From: Seriola aureovittata
Lineage: Eukaryota; Chordata; Actinopteri; Carangiformes; Carangidae
Direction of reading: 5' to 3'
DNA length: 64,000 nt
Assembly: GCF_021018895.1 (NCBI RefSeq)
Contig: NC_079372.1
Coordinates: forward strand, 21,347,237 to 21,411,236
Each line of letters begins with the position of its first letter. Positions within the stretch are counted from its first letter, which is position 1. The translations under genes were made by a program, and so were the position numbers. The notes beneath the pieces are model-generated. The model was not told the origin of the DNA. It searched no databases and worked only from the letters and a program-made list of their open reading frames with translations. Of this stretch, positions 1 through 13,112 are shown one piece after another.

Positions 1-3000
1 GCATAAAAAGTCACAAAAAGTCATAGTATAATAAGGCATAAAAAGTTCATGGTATAGTAAGGCATAAAAAGTCATAGTATAGTAAGGCATAAAAAGTCAT
101 AAAAAGTACATAGTATAGTAAGGCATAAAAAGTCATAGCATAGTATGGCATGAAAAGTCATAAAAACGAAATAGTGTAGTCAGGCATAAAAAGTACATAG
201 TATAGTAAGGCATAAAAAGTAATAGTATACTAAGGCATAAAAAGTCATAAAAAGTCACAGTATAGTAAGGCATAAAAAGTTCATAGTATAGTAAGGCATA
301 AAAAGTTATAGTATAGTAAGTCATAAAAAGTCATAAAAAGTCATAGTATAGTAAGACATAAAAAGTAATAGTATAGTGAGGCATTTAAAGTCATAAAAAC
401 TTCATCGTATAATAAGGCATAAAAATTCATAAAAACGTCATAGTATAGTATGGTATAAAACATCATAGTAAAGTAAGTTCTAAAAAGTCATACTATATTA
501 AGGCATAAAAAGTCATAAAAATGACGTAGTATAGTATTGCATAAAAAGTCATAAAAAAGTCATAGTATAGTAAGGCATAAAAAGTCATAGTATAGTAAGA
601 CATAAAAAGTCATAAAAACGACATGGTATATCAAGGCATAACAAGTTCATAGTATAGTTAGGCATAAAACGTCATTGTATAGTGAGGCATAAAAAGTCAC
701 AAAAAGTCATAGTATAGTAATCATAAAAAGTCATAAAAAGTTATAGTATAGTAAGGCATGAAAAGTCATAAAAACGACATAGTATAATAAGGCATAAAAA
801 TTCATAAAAACGTCATAGTATAGTATAGTATAAAACGTCATAGTAAAGTAAGACATGAAAAATCATAAAAACGTCATAGTAAAGTAAGTTATAAAAAAGT
901 CATAGTATAGTAAGGCATAAAAAGTCATAAAAACATCATAGTATAATAAGGCATAAAAAGTCATAGTATAGTAAGCCATAAAATGTCATAAAAATTCATA
1001 GTTTAGTAAGGCATAAAAAGACATAGTATAGTAAGGCATAAAAGGTCATAGTATAGTAAGGCAGAAAAAGTCATGAAAAGTCATAGTATAGTAAGGCATC
1101 AAAAGTTCATAGTATAGTAAGGCATAAAAAGTCATAGTATAGTAAGACATGAAAAATCATAAAAACGTCATAGTATAGTAAGTTATAAAAAGTCATAGTA
1201 TAGTAAGGCATAAAAAGTCATAAAAATGACGTAGTATAGTATTGCATAAAAAGTCATAAAAAAGTCATAGTATAGTAAGGCATAAAGCGTCATAGTATAG
1301 TATGGCATAAAAAGTCATAAAAACGACACAGTATAGTAAGGCATGAAAAGTCATAGTATAGTAAGGCATACAAATTCAAAAAAACAACATAATATAGTAA
1401 GGCATACAAAGTCATAAAAACGTTATAGTATATAAAGGCATAAAAAGTGATAAAAACATCATAAAATATAAAGGCATAAAAAGTCATAGTATAGCAAGGC
1501 ATAAAAAGTCATAAAAACGATAGAGTATAGTAAGCCATAAAAAGTCATAAAAACGTCATAGTATAATAAGGTATAAAAAGTCATAGTATAGCAAGGCATA
1601 AAAAGTCATAAAAAGTCATAGTATAGCAAGGCATAAAAAGTCATAAAAATGACGGTATAGTAAGGCATTAAAAGTCTTAGTATCGTAAGGCATAAAAAGT
1701 CATACTATAGTATGGAATAAAAAGTCATAAAAACGACACAGTATAGTAAGGCATGAAAAGTCATAGTATAGTAAGGCATACAAATTCAAAAAAACGACAT
1801 AATATAGTAAGGCATAAAAAGTCATAAAAACGTCATAGTATATAAAGGCATAAAAAGTCATAAAAACGTCATAGTATATAAAGGCATAAAAAGTGATAAA
1901 AACGTCATAGTATAGTAAGGCATAAAAAGTCATAGTATAGTAAGGCATAAAAAGTCATAAAAACGTCATAGTATATTAAGGCATAAAAAGTCATAAAAAG
2001 TCATAGTATAGTAAGGCATTAAAAGTCATAAAAAGTCATAAAAACGTCATAGTATATAAAGGCATAAAAAGTCATAGTATAGTAAGGCATAAAAAGTTCA
2101 TATTATAGTAAGGCATAAAAAGTCATAGTATAGTAAGGCATAAAAAGTCATGAAAACGACATGGTATATCAAGGCATAACAAGTTCATAGTATAGTTAGG
2201 CATAAAAAGTCATTGTATAGTGAGGCATAAAAAGTCATAAAAACATCATAGTATAATAAGGCATAAAAAGTCATAGTATAGTATGGCATAAAAAGTCATA
2301 AAAACGACACAGTATAGTAAGGCATGAAAAGTCATAGTATAGTAAGGCATACAAATTCAAAAAAACAACATAATATAGTAAGGCATACAAAGTCATAAAA
2401 ACGTTATAGTATATAAAGGCATAAAAAGTGATAAAAACATCATAAAATATAAAGGCATAAAAAGTCATAGTATAGCAAGGCATAAAAAGTCATAAAAACG
2501 ATAGAGTATAGTAAGCCATAAAAAGTCATAAAAACGTCATAGTATAATAAGGTATAAAAAGTCATAGTATAGCAAGGCATAAAAAGTCATAAAAAGTCAT
2601 AGTATAGCAAGGCATAAAAAGTCATAAAAATGACGGTATAGTAAGGCATTAAAAGTCTTAGTATCGTAAGGCATAAAAAGTCATACTATAGTATGGAATA
2701 AAAAGTCATAAAAACGACACAGTATAGTAAGGCATGAAAAGTCATAGTATAGTAAGGCATACAAATTCAAAAAAACGACATAATATAGTAAGGCATAAAA
2801 AGTCATAAAAACGTCATAGTATATAAAGGCATAAAAAGTGATAAAAGTGTCATAGTACATAAAGGCATAAAAAGTGATAAAAACGTCATAGTATAGTAAG
2901 GCATAAAAAGTCATAGTATAGTAAGGCATAAAAAGTCATAAAAACGTCATAGTATATAAAGGCATAAAAAGTGATAAAAGTGTCATAGTATTTAAAGGCA

Positions 3001-6000
3001 TAAAAAGTGATCAAAACGTCATAATATATAAAGGCATAAAAAGTCATAGTATAGTAAGGCATAAAAAGTTCATATTATAGTAAGGCATAAAAAGTCATAG
3101 TATAGTAAGGCATAAAAAGTCATGAAAACGACATGGTATATCAAGGCATAACAAGTTCATAGTATAGTTAGGCATAAAAAGTCATTGTATAGTGAGGCAT
3201 AAAAAGTCATAAAAACATCATAGTATAATAAGGCATAAAAAGTCATAGTATAGTAAGGCATAAAAAGTCATAAAAATTCATAGTTTAGTAAGGCATAAAA
3301 AGACATAGTATAGTAAGGCATAAAAGGTCATAGTATAGTAAGGCAGAAAAAGTCTTGAAAAGTCATAGTATAGTAAGGCATCAAAAGTTCATAGTATAGT
3401 AAGGCATAAAAAGTCATAGTATAGTAAGGCATAAAAAGTCATAAAAAGTCACAGTATAGTAAGGCATAAAATGTTCATATTATAGTAAGGTATAAAAACT
3501 AATAGTATAGTAAGTCATAAAAAGTCATAAAAAGTCATAGTATAGTAAGACATAAAAAGTTATAGTATAGTGAGGCATTAAAAGTCATAAAAACTTCATA
3601 GTATAATAAGGCATAAAAATTCATAAAAACGTCATAGTATAGTATGGTATAAAACGTCATAGTAAAGTAAGACATAAAAAATCATAAAAACTTCCTAGTA
3701 TAGTAAGTTATAAAAAGTCATAGTATAGCAAGTCATAAAAAGTCATAAAAATGACGTAGTATAGTATTGCATAAAAAGTCATAAAAAAGTCATAGTATAG
3801 TAAGGCATAAAAAGTCATAATATAGTAAGGCATACAAATTCAAAAAAACAACATAATATAGTAAGGCATACAAAGTCATAAAAACGTCATAGTATATAAA
3901 GGCATAAAAAGTGATAAAGGTGTCATAGTATATAAAGGCATAAAAAGTGATAAAAGTGTCATAGTACATAAAGGCATAAAAAGTGATAAAAACGTCATAG
4001 TATAGTAAGGCATAAAAAGTCATAGGATAGTAAGGCATAAAAAGTCATAAAAACGATAGAGTATAGTAACGCATAAAAACTCAAAAAATTCATAGTATAG
4101 TAAGGCATAAAAAGCCATATTATAGTAAGGCATAAAAATTCATAGTATAGTAAGGCATAAAAAGTCATAAAAACGTCATAGTATAGTAAGTTATAAAAAG
4201 TCAAAGTATAGTAAGGCATAACAAGTCATAAAAATGACGTAGTATAGTATTGCATAAAAAGTCATAAAAACGTCATAGTATAGTAAGGCATTAAAAGTCA
4301 TAAAAATGACAGTATAGTAAGGCATTAAAAGACTTAGTATCGTAAGGCATAAAAAGTCATACTATAGTAAGGCATAAAAAGTCATAAAAAGTCACAGTAT
4401 AGTAAGGCATAAAAAGTTCATAGTATAGTAAGACATAAAAAGTAATAGTATAGTGAGGCATTAAAAGTCATAAAAACTTCATAGTATAATAAGGTATAAA
4501 AATTCATAAAAACGTCATAGTATAGTATGGTATAAAACGTCATAGTAAAGTAAGACATAAAAAATCATAAAAACGTCATAGTATAGTAAGTTCTAAAAAG
4601 TCATAGTATAGTAAGGCATAAAAAGTCATAAAAATGACGTAGTATAGTATTGCATAAAAAGTCATAAAAAAGTCATAGTATAGTAAGGCATAAAACGTCA
4701 TAGTATAGTAAGGCATAAAAAGTTCATATTATAGTAAGGCATAAAAACTCATAGTATAGTAAGGCATAAAAAGTCATAGTATAGTAAGGCATAAAAAGTC
4801 ATAAAAACGACATAGTATAGTAAGACATAAAAAGTCATAAAAATTTATAGTGTAGTAAGGCATAAAAAGTCATGAAAACGACATGGTATATCAAGGCATA
4901 ACAAGTTCATAGTATAGTTAGGCATAAAAAGTCATTGTATAGTGAGGCATAAAAAGTCACAAAAAGTCATAGTATAGTAAGGCATAAAAAGTCATAAAAA
5001 GTTATAGTATAGTAAGGCATGAAAAGTCATAAAAACGACATAGTATAATAAGGCATAAAAATTCATAAAAACGTCATAGTATAGTATGGTATAAAACGTC
5101 ATAGTGAAGTAAGACATAAAAAATCATAAAAACGTCATAGTATAGTAAGTTATAAAAAGTCATAGTATAGTATGGCATAAAAAGTCATAAAAATGACGTA
5201 CTATAGTATTGCATAAAAAGTCATAAAAAAGTCATAGTATAGTAAGGCATAAAAAAAAGTCATAGTATAGTAAGGCATGAAAAGTCATAAAAACGACATA
5301 GTACAATAAGGCATAAAAAGTAATAGCGTAGTAAGGCATAAAAAGTCATAAAAACATCATAGTATAATAAGGCATAAAAAGTCATAGTATAGTAAGGCAT
5401 AAAAAGTCATAAAAATTCATAGTTTAGTAAGGCATAAAAAGACATAGTATAGTAAGGCATAAAAGGTCATAGTATAGTAAGGCAGAAAAAGTCATGAAAA
5501 GTCATAGTATAGTAAGGCATCAAAAGTTCATAGTATAGTAAGGCATAAAAAGTCATAGTATAGTAAGGCATAAAAAGTCATAAAAAGTCACAGTATAGTA
5601 AGGCATAAAAAGTTCATATTATAGTAAGGCATAAAAAGTAATAGTATAGTAAGTCATAAAAAGTCATAAAAAGTCATAGTATAGTAAGACATAAAAAGTT
5701 ATAGTATAGTGAGGCATTAAAAGTCATAAAAACTTCATAGTATAATAAGGCATAAAAATTCATAAAAACGTCATAGTATAGTATGGTATAAAACATCATA
5801 GTAAAGTAAGAAATAAAAAATCATAAAAACGTCATAGTATAGTTAGTTATAAAAAGTCATAGTATAGTAAGGCATAAAAAGTCATAAAAATGACGTAGTA
5901 TAATAAGGCATAAAAAGTCATAAAAAAGTCATAGTATAGTAAGGCATAAAACGTCATAGTATAGTATGGCATAAAAAGTCATAAAAACGACACAGTATAG

Positions 6001-7315
6001 TAAGGCATAAAAAGTCATAGTATAGTAAGGCATAGAAATTCAAAAAAACAACATAATATAGTAAGGCATACAAAGTCATAAAAACGACATAGTATATAAA
6101 GGCATAAAAAGTGATAAAGGTGTCATAGTATATAAAGGCATAAAAAGTGATAAAAACGTCATAAAATATAAAGGCATAAAAAGTCATAGTATAGCAAGGC
6201 ATAAAAAGTCATAAAAACGTCATAGTATATAAAGGCATAAAAAGTGATAAAAGTGTCATAGTACATAAAGGCATAAAAAGTGATAAAAACGTCATAGTAT
6301 AGTAAGGCATAAAAAGTCATAGTATAGTAAGGCATAAAAACTCAAAAAATTCATAGTATAGTAAGGCATAAAAAGCCATAGTATAGTAAGGCATAAAAAT
6401 TCATAGTATAGTATGGCATAAAACGTCATAGTAAAGTAAGGCATAAAAAGTCATAAAAACATCATAGTATAGTAAGTTATAAAAAGTCATAGTATAGTAA
6501 GCCATAAATAGTCATAAAAACGTCATAGTATAATAAGGTATAAAAAGTCATAGTAAAGCAAGGAATAAAAAGTCATAAAAAGTCATAGTATAGTAAGGCA
6601 TAAAAAGTCATAAAAACGACACAGTATAGTAAGGTATTAAAAGTCATAAAAATGACAGTATAGTAAGGCATAAAAAGTCATACTATAGTATGGAATAAAA
6701 AGTCATAAAAACGACACAGTATAGTAAGGCATGAAAAGTCATAGTACAGTAAGGCATACAAATTCAAAAAAACGACATAATATAGTAAGGCATAAAAAGT
6801 CCTAAAAACGTCATAGTATATAAAGGCATAAAAAGTGATAAAAGTGTCATAGTACATAAAGGCATAAAAAGTGATAAAAACGTCATAGTTTAGTAAGGCA
6901 TAAAAAGTCATAGTATAGTAAGGCATAAAAATTCATAAAAACGTCATAGTATAATATGGCATAAAACGTCATTGTAAAGTAAGGCATAAAAAGTCATAAA
7001 CACGTCATAGTATAGTAAGTTATAAAACGTCATAGTATAGTAAGCATTAAAAGTCATAAAAGAGTCATAGTATAATAAGGCATAAAAACGACATCGTATA
7101 GTAAAGCATAAAAAGTCATAAAAAAGTCATAGTATAATAAGGCATAAAAACAGCATTGTATAATGAGGCATAAATACGTCATAGTATAGCAAGGTATAAA
7201 AAGTTCATAGTATAGTAAGGCAAAAAAAGTCATAAAAAAGTCATAGTATAATAAGGCATAAAAACATCGTATAGTAAGGCAAAAAAAGTTTTAAAACAAG
7301 TCATAGTATATTAAC
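1..7315. repeat. AT-rich nested satellite with 25/36-bp units and about 1-kb higher-order copies
   Basis: The whole stretch is made of variants of one motif. The short form is about 25 bp, a GTCATAGTATAGTAAGGCAT core with an A-rich spacer. The long form is about 36 bp, with an extra AAAAACGTCAT-like block. The array starts before the window and decays into unique DNA near 7315. On top of the short period are long-range copies. The block at about 1284-1857 is repeated almost exactly at 2265-2838 (offset 981 bp). The block around 2041-2260 recurs near 3013-3232 (offset about 972). A rare variant containing ACATGGTATATCAAGGCATA appears near 622, 2160, 3132 and 4882. Another block near 970-1110 recurs near 3250-3390 and 5390-5530. 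Minus-strand reading frames of 63-82 codons here are by-products of a 36-bp unit without stops, not genes. Confidence 0.95.
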
Positions 7316-9371
7316 GTATTAAGTACGTCTTGTGGACGTGGTCTCTTAGAGGGCACATTGGAATGATCTGATATGACTTCACTCCAAACATTTCAGTTCA
7401 CTCACTCAGTTCATTTTATAGTTCACTTAATTACTGGTAGGGAAAATTCTTTTCTCCCAAAATATTGGTGAGGACATGTCTCTACTGTCCATATGCAAAC
7501 CTACACCCACAAATGAGCCCATGTCCCCCGTAATCCGTCACTGACTCCCAGCTTTGTGGATGTGCAGTACAAAATCACTGAAGTGCCCCTTTGTGTTTCA
7601 AGGTGTTAATTCCTGGTTTGTCCTTCTGTGTTTCCAAAATGTTCAGTGTAAGACAGGCTATGATCAGATTACAAAGTCTGTGTTGTGGTGTCTCTGTCCT
7701 TTCAAATCCTTTTTACGAACTCTCCAGGTTCCTCCTGAGAAAATTCTACAAAACCATAAGAGTTTCTATTCTTGAGTCATGGCACAGTTGGCATCCCATA
7801 AGTGTATATGTGAGAGTCAGCTCAGTTGATATAAGTATAGGTTAGCTCCATAGTACTATAATTAGGCAGTCTTGACACTCAGCTATGCATGCAGGCTTAC
7901 TGATGCAGCTCTGAGACATAATCCAGACCCTGGTCCAGCATGAGAGTTAGACACACTGCTGGACACAAGCCACTAGTCAGATAGTCCTGAGATTGTAAAC
8001 AATTTTTTAGTGTGGTTATTCACTTTAATTTTTATTACTTTCTACGATCAAATCCAAATATTAATAATTATAGGGGTGATCCTTTAATTCTTCATCAAAT
8101 TTTCACACTTTAAGGAGATATTTGTGTATGTAAGTTTTGCATAGCTAACATTAGCAAAGAAAGTGTTGCCTTTTTATTTCCCAATTAGTATCTAAGGTCC
8201 ATTAAAGTCAAAAGTCTAACTGCTGTTTTAAAGTCGTCTCCATGTTTCCTGGAATAATATTCAAATGGGCAACTAGTACCCTACAATCAGCCTGAAACAA
8301 TAAAGATTTTAACTATTGAAAAGTTCCATAAAAATACAGAGGACATGAGCACAGTGTCCACCATGGTAGTTATGGCCATGTATGAAGTCTTACGCCAGCC
8401 AACAGTTTAAATTATGTTGACTAAATGACTTTTATGCTTTTCTTTTGTATAAGAATTTAACATTTTGCAGAAGAAGAAAGTCTTAGAAGTAAAAAAAAAA
8501 GAATGCAAAGAGGGTATGAAACCGCTGGTTTGTCTTTTAATCATTTCAACATAACACATGACAACTCAAAGATACACTGTACTGTACAATAAGTCAATAG
8601 TTCTGTTGTTGTGTTCATCATCTCTTTGGATCAACCAATATACAAATCTGTCACTTTTACATTGCAGCAACTGATTGCATGTGAGATATGTAACAAAAAA
8701 AGCAAGACTTCTCATTTTCTTTCTTTCTCCAAAGCACATCATTTATATAATTCTCCCTGTAGTTGATAAACTCCATGCTATATAAAATAGTGTAAGTGAA
8801 TGCAAATATTCTATTTTCGTTCACCTTTTTTCACCTTTTTTATTCCAGAGGTGGCTGTAATAGCAAGTGATAAAAAATAAAGGGCTATGTCACTAAACGA
8901 GATACACAAAGAGGTTGGAATGCAAGACTTACATTAAGCTAGAAATATATAAAACTACATGTGGATGTTGCCTGCACCAGACAGTACCCAGTTTCTTACT
9001 AAAAGCAAAAAAAGAGAGGGAGAGAGAGAGAGCATTATTAAAATCAAATCAGTTTTTTCAGGCTTAAACTGATGAAAAATTTCCCTTAAAATTTTTGTGT
9101 TCTGCACCTACTAGTAAAGAGGAAAAGGTGAGGATAAGTGCATCCCTAGTAGGTGCAGGTCGAGGTAATGGATCTACAGCCAAGCCAAAGAACAGAACAA
9201 CATCACTGTCAGAGGTCAGGGGAGGATCCATTTTATACCAAGTGTTTCAGAGTCGCACTGATTCGGTATCAGCATTTCATGTTAGCTATTTCTATGGAAG
9301 ACGATTTCTGCCAGAAAGAGAAAAAAATGATAAAAACTTGTGCAAAGAATAAATGAGAATTATGATACTAA
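7316..9371. other. Non-coding DNA beside the satellite
   Basis: AT-rich single-copy-looking sequence. I see no exon with plausible splice sites, no RNA gene and no clear transposon ends. The short reading frames (under 90 codons) overlap one another and have no recognisable domain. Confidence 0.5.
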
Positions 9372-9600
9372 GTTAAAATTTTGACTTTGTAAATCAGGAT
9401 TATAAAAAAAACAAGTCAAATTTTGACTTAGTATCAAATCATTTTGACATAGTAACCTTGTTTTTAATGTTAAAAGTCAAGTTAATGATCTTGATTTATA
9501 ATTTTTCAAGTATTTCATAATTTCATCTTAATGAGTGATAATTTTGACTCTGTACATTTTAATTTTGACTTAATATGTCATAATCCTGACCCACTGTTAA
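9372..9600. repeat. Degenerate TTTTGACTTAGTA repeat
   Basis: The motif AATTTTGACTTAGTA and its variants recur about six times here in both orientations, for example near 9376, 9419, 9450, 9465 (inverted), 9540 and 9560. Such clusters are common in teleost genomes as old miniature elements or minisatellites. The class cannot be fixed from this copy. Confidence 0.55.
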
Positions 9601-11422
9601 GGATGACTGACCCAGTCCTGGGTGAATCACTGGAAACACCTCTGAAAAGACTTCACCAATATGAGCTTAGGTTGCACAACAGTCCTGAGATCTGTTGTCC
9701 GTGTTTCACAACTACAGGTATGTCTTGACCAACCTTTTCACTCCCGTCTTAAAAAATCAAAAAAAATTATTATTTTTTTGACTCCTTGATGAGTTTGTGT
9801 TTCATAACATTACTTAAAAGTCATGTTAACTCACTTCCCAATGAAGAACTGAATGAAAATCTTTTACACACGAGTGATTATAGCAGGACATTGCTACTGT
9901 TGGCAGAGACAACCAGTTCAACCAGGCTGTATGCTTTAAGTGCTTTATTTTGGGGTCACTCCTGACTTCATTTTTGTTCAGTTACACGGTCTAAAAATGG
10001 CCTGCAGATGGGTCTCTGTTGCAACTGTGTTCATTGGCAGGTTGTGGTCAGGCTGTGGCTTTGACACTCTCCTGACAACACTTGTTTCTCACCGCCTCAG
10101 AGTAAGAGATATGTTGTTGCTGTTCTCTTCAAGCACTTGGCTGTAGAGTTTGATTAGATAAATTTATGAGAAAGAAGGCAAAGCTGGTTACCCAAAAACA
10201 AAAAAAAAGTTTCAAAGGAGAAGGGGCAGAGGGCTTTTATGTAGAAGGATATTAGTGAAAAGTCTATCAAAAATACTGTTATTCTTTTGGAGAAGAGAAA
10301 TACACAAAGGTTGATAAAGTCTACACATCAAACTAATGGCACATACATGTACAGGATCAATACAAAATTAAAAACATATGAACATATAAGCTGAAATTTT
10401 AAAAGAAAAAAATACTCTTTTTTAAAGGTTGAAAGTGCTAGAATTCAGATTAGCTCACAGAAACCCAGGGAGGACAAACTTAATACATGCCAAAAGCTTT
10501 TTCGTAACTCTTTTAGGACTAAATGAATATTTGTTACAAAAATATAAATGCTCAATTTGATTGCTACAAATCTGGCTTAAGCCAGGAGGATTTTTCTTAA
10601 ACTCTTTAAACTCATAATAAAGATCTAATTTGAATCTTATGTTTTTTTTTTTTTTTCTATATAGATATCATGTCAGAAAGGTGCCAAAAACTAATTTGTT
10701 TAGGATCAATGAAAAGTTTGATCATTTTACAAGAGTCATCATCAAAATAATGACCTTCCAGGGGGGAGACTAATAAGTGAAAATTAAGTTTCAAATTAGT
10801 TCAGAACTCAGAATATAAAATCTACGATTTTAGTTATGAAGTTGTGATTAAACAGTCAGACTGTGGGGAAGCTTTTTCAACATCAGCGCTCGCTGATACT
10901 GAATTTTAAGCTGCTCCTGCTTTCCAAGGGGAATATTCACCTGTCTAACACACAGGTGCCAACAGCTGTTCATATCCTACAGTATAAAAAAATCGGATTA
11001 CACTTGTAGTATTTTGTAACAAGCAATTGTGCAAAAATGTAGTTTCTTCTCCCCAGGTTTTGGTAAGAAAAATAAAACAAATAAAAATGAGGTGATGTGT
11101 TGTGTTGTTTTTCGAGGTCCTGTTTTATACAAACAGAAAATAATATATCATATGACAACAAACAAAACAAATATATGACTAGAAGCAATACCCCAAGTCA
11201 TGCAGTCAGTCATGTGTCCCCCTGTGCTTTGAATGTCAAAGCCCGGGAATTCAGTGACTGCGTTCTTCCAGATATCGCCATATTTTCAGACCCTTTTCCT
11301 TTGACTCTACAAAAGCAGCTGAGAGAAGAGGAGTGGGAGTACAGGTGGGGGCTGGGGCCGGGGGCTGATGAACACTTTGTTGGTTCTGTTTGTGCATGTT
11401 TTCAGCTCGCTGTCCATCTTGC

Positions 11423-11453
<31 letters not shown>

Positions 11454-12639
11454 AATGTTCTAGTGGTCTACAGTTGTCATCCATTAGCAACCGTAGCTAA
11501 AAGCAGCAATATGTATTTTATTTTTATTTTTTATGTGCTGTGTTTTTCCTGTTTTTTCTTTTCTTTGTTCGTTTTTTACTCAACATTTAATAGTGGGCGG
11601 GGCTCACTCATGGCACGATGACTGCTAAAGGCAAAGTTGAACGGGTCTTCTACAACTGGAACGACATGTACGAACAAACTTATCGCAGATGCACGATGTA
11701 GGAGCTCAGCCCCGTGTGAAGTTATGGATATGCCAGGTGTGTTGGTCATGCCACAGACAGAACATTAGATAAAGAGCACCTATTTCACTTTGAGGCTTAG
11801 GTTAACTTTGGGCTCAGGTTTTTATAGGCTGGTGGTGAATGGTTAGAAAGGCTCTATACTCCAAGGTATCCAAAACCACTGAGTTCGGAGTGAAACCGGC
11901 TGGGATTTCATCACAGCGCAGGGGTTACTGTACATACTCCATTGGATAAAGACAGTCGTAAATTCATAGGCCATCCGTGTCAGCATCCCCTATGACACAA
12001 TCTATCTAGTTCAAATCCTACGTGATTATTAAGCCACTAAACAGCCTTCTATAGATATTTCCCATCCACAGTTCTGATTCCACTATACTAACTCAAGTAC
12101 ATGTAAAGGTAAAGATTGGATATGACAGAGAAAGCTTAAGGGAAAAAGCTAATACTTCATCCATTTGTTTGATCAAAAAATGCAAGATACACACAAATGT
12201 AAACCTGCCAGACATCAAAAACATCATCACTTAGTTTTAATACGTCTATCTAAAATACACCTTACTGAGATAAAAGCAATTATAATATTCATTTTTGAGA
12301 TATTTCGTACACTGCAATAACATTCTTAAACACATTTTTTCCTCATCTGTCACTGTAATTCTTGTTTTTTTTTTTTGTTTTTTTTTTTGCCATTCACATA
12401 TGTCAGGGTTCATCATCACCATGATGATGATGCGTAAAGATGTGTCTGTACTATATTCCAAAAATAGAGCCTATGTCTTAGATATGTCAGGCAGCCAAGA
12501 TAACAGCTGCAGTACATCATTACCGTGGGAACTTTTAAAGATAACTGCTAGAAAGGAACAGGAGAGTCCTCACAAGAGAAGCCAGGTGGATTCTGGGTCT
12601 TCTGAGGAACTACAAGTGTGGAGAAAGTCTCTAGCTGTG
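9601..12639. other. Non-coding DNA, poly-A tract at 11423-11449
   Basis: AT-rich intergenic sequence with no supportable gene. It contains a 27-base A run at 11423-11449 and T/A-rich simple sequence near 10640 and 11520. A 27-codon ATG-to-stop frame at 11618-11701 is treated as a finding only. Confidence 0.45.
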
Positions 12640-13112
12640 TCCCAATTAAGGGGCCGCATCCTTCGGAGGAAGACCGATTGCGTCACAGCAGCGCGACCAT
12701 GCTGTCCCATTTCGAAGGATCCTTCAAATGTGGCCGAGAAATGCAGCCCTCTTTTCCTGGGGAACAAAGGATCCAATGGGTGGATCCTTCGTGGCCCAAC
12801 CTATCCCAAGATTCATGGCGCGCCGGTAATGAAAGCAAACAACACCAACAGAGCAAGAGGATTACATTTTTAAATGCAAGTATCTGGTTTCAGCTCAGTT
12901 CAACAGCTAACGGTCCAACTGTTAAAACCACAGGCCTTACAACTTTGAGTTAAAAAGTTATGTGTTGTCAAGGTTGCTAGGCGATAGAAGCCGCGTTTTG
13001 TGACGCAACGCTAAGGACGGGCACAGCTGGTGACGCAAAGCAAAAAATCGTCCATAGACCAGATCGTCTCATTTCGGTACGGCCCTCCGAGGATGCGGCC
13101 CCTGAATTGGGA
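12640..13112. mobile_element. Miniature inverted-repeat element (473 bp)
   Basis: The ends form an imperfect inverted repeat of about 30 bp. The left end reads TCCCAATTAAGGGGCCGCAT. The right end, on the other strand, reads TCCCAATTCAGGGGCCGCAT, followed on both sides by a CCTCGGAGG-like block. The interior has no transposase. AGCT lies just outside both ends (about 12633-12636 and 13113-13116) and could be part of a target duplication. This fits a non-autonomous DNA transposon; the superfamily is not determined. Confidence 0.75.

Noticed and set aside
1290..6926. A family of similar 70-82-codon minus-strand frames (Tyr/Phe-rich, 12-residue period) that might be a multicopy gene family
   Set aside because: They are the satellite read in a frame where the 36-bp unit has no stop. 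The 12-residue period equals 36 bp, there is no upstream signal, and copies follow the repeat boundaries.
1..7315. Possible CRISPR-like array
   Set aside because: The repeats vary in length and sequence, there are no unique spacers, and the context is a eukaryotic genome.
12295..12873. 192-codon plus-strand frame
   Set aside because: It runs through a poly-Phe stretch from T-runs and then into the inverted-repeat element at 12640; no domain and no splice context.
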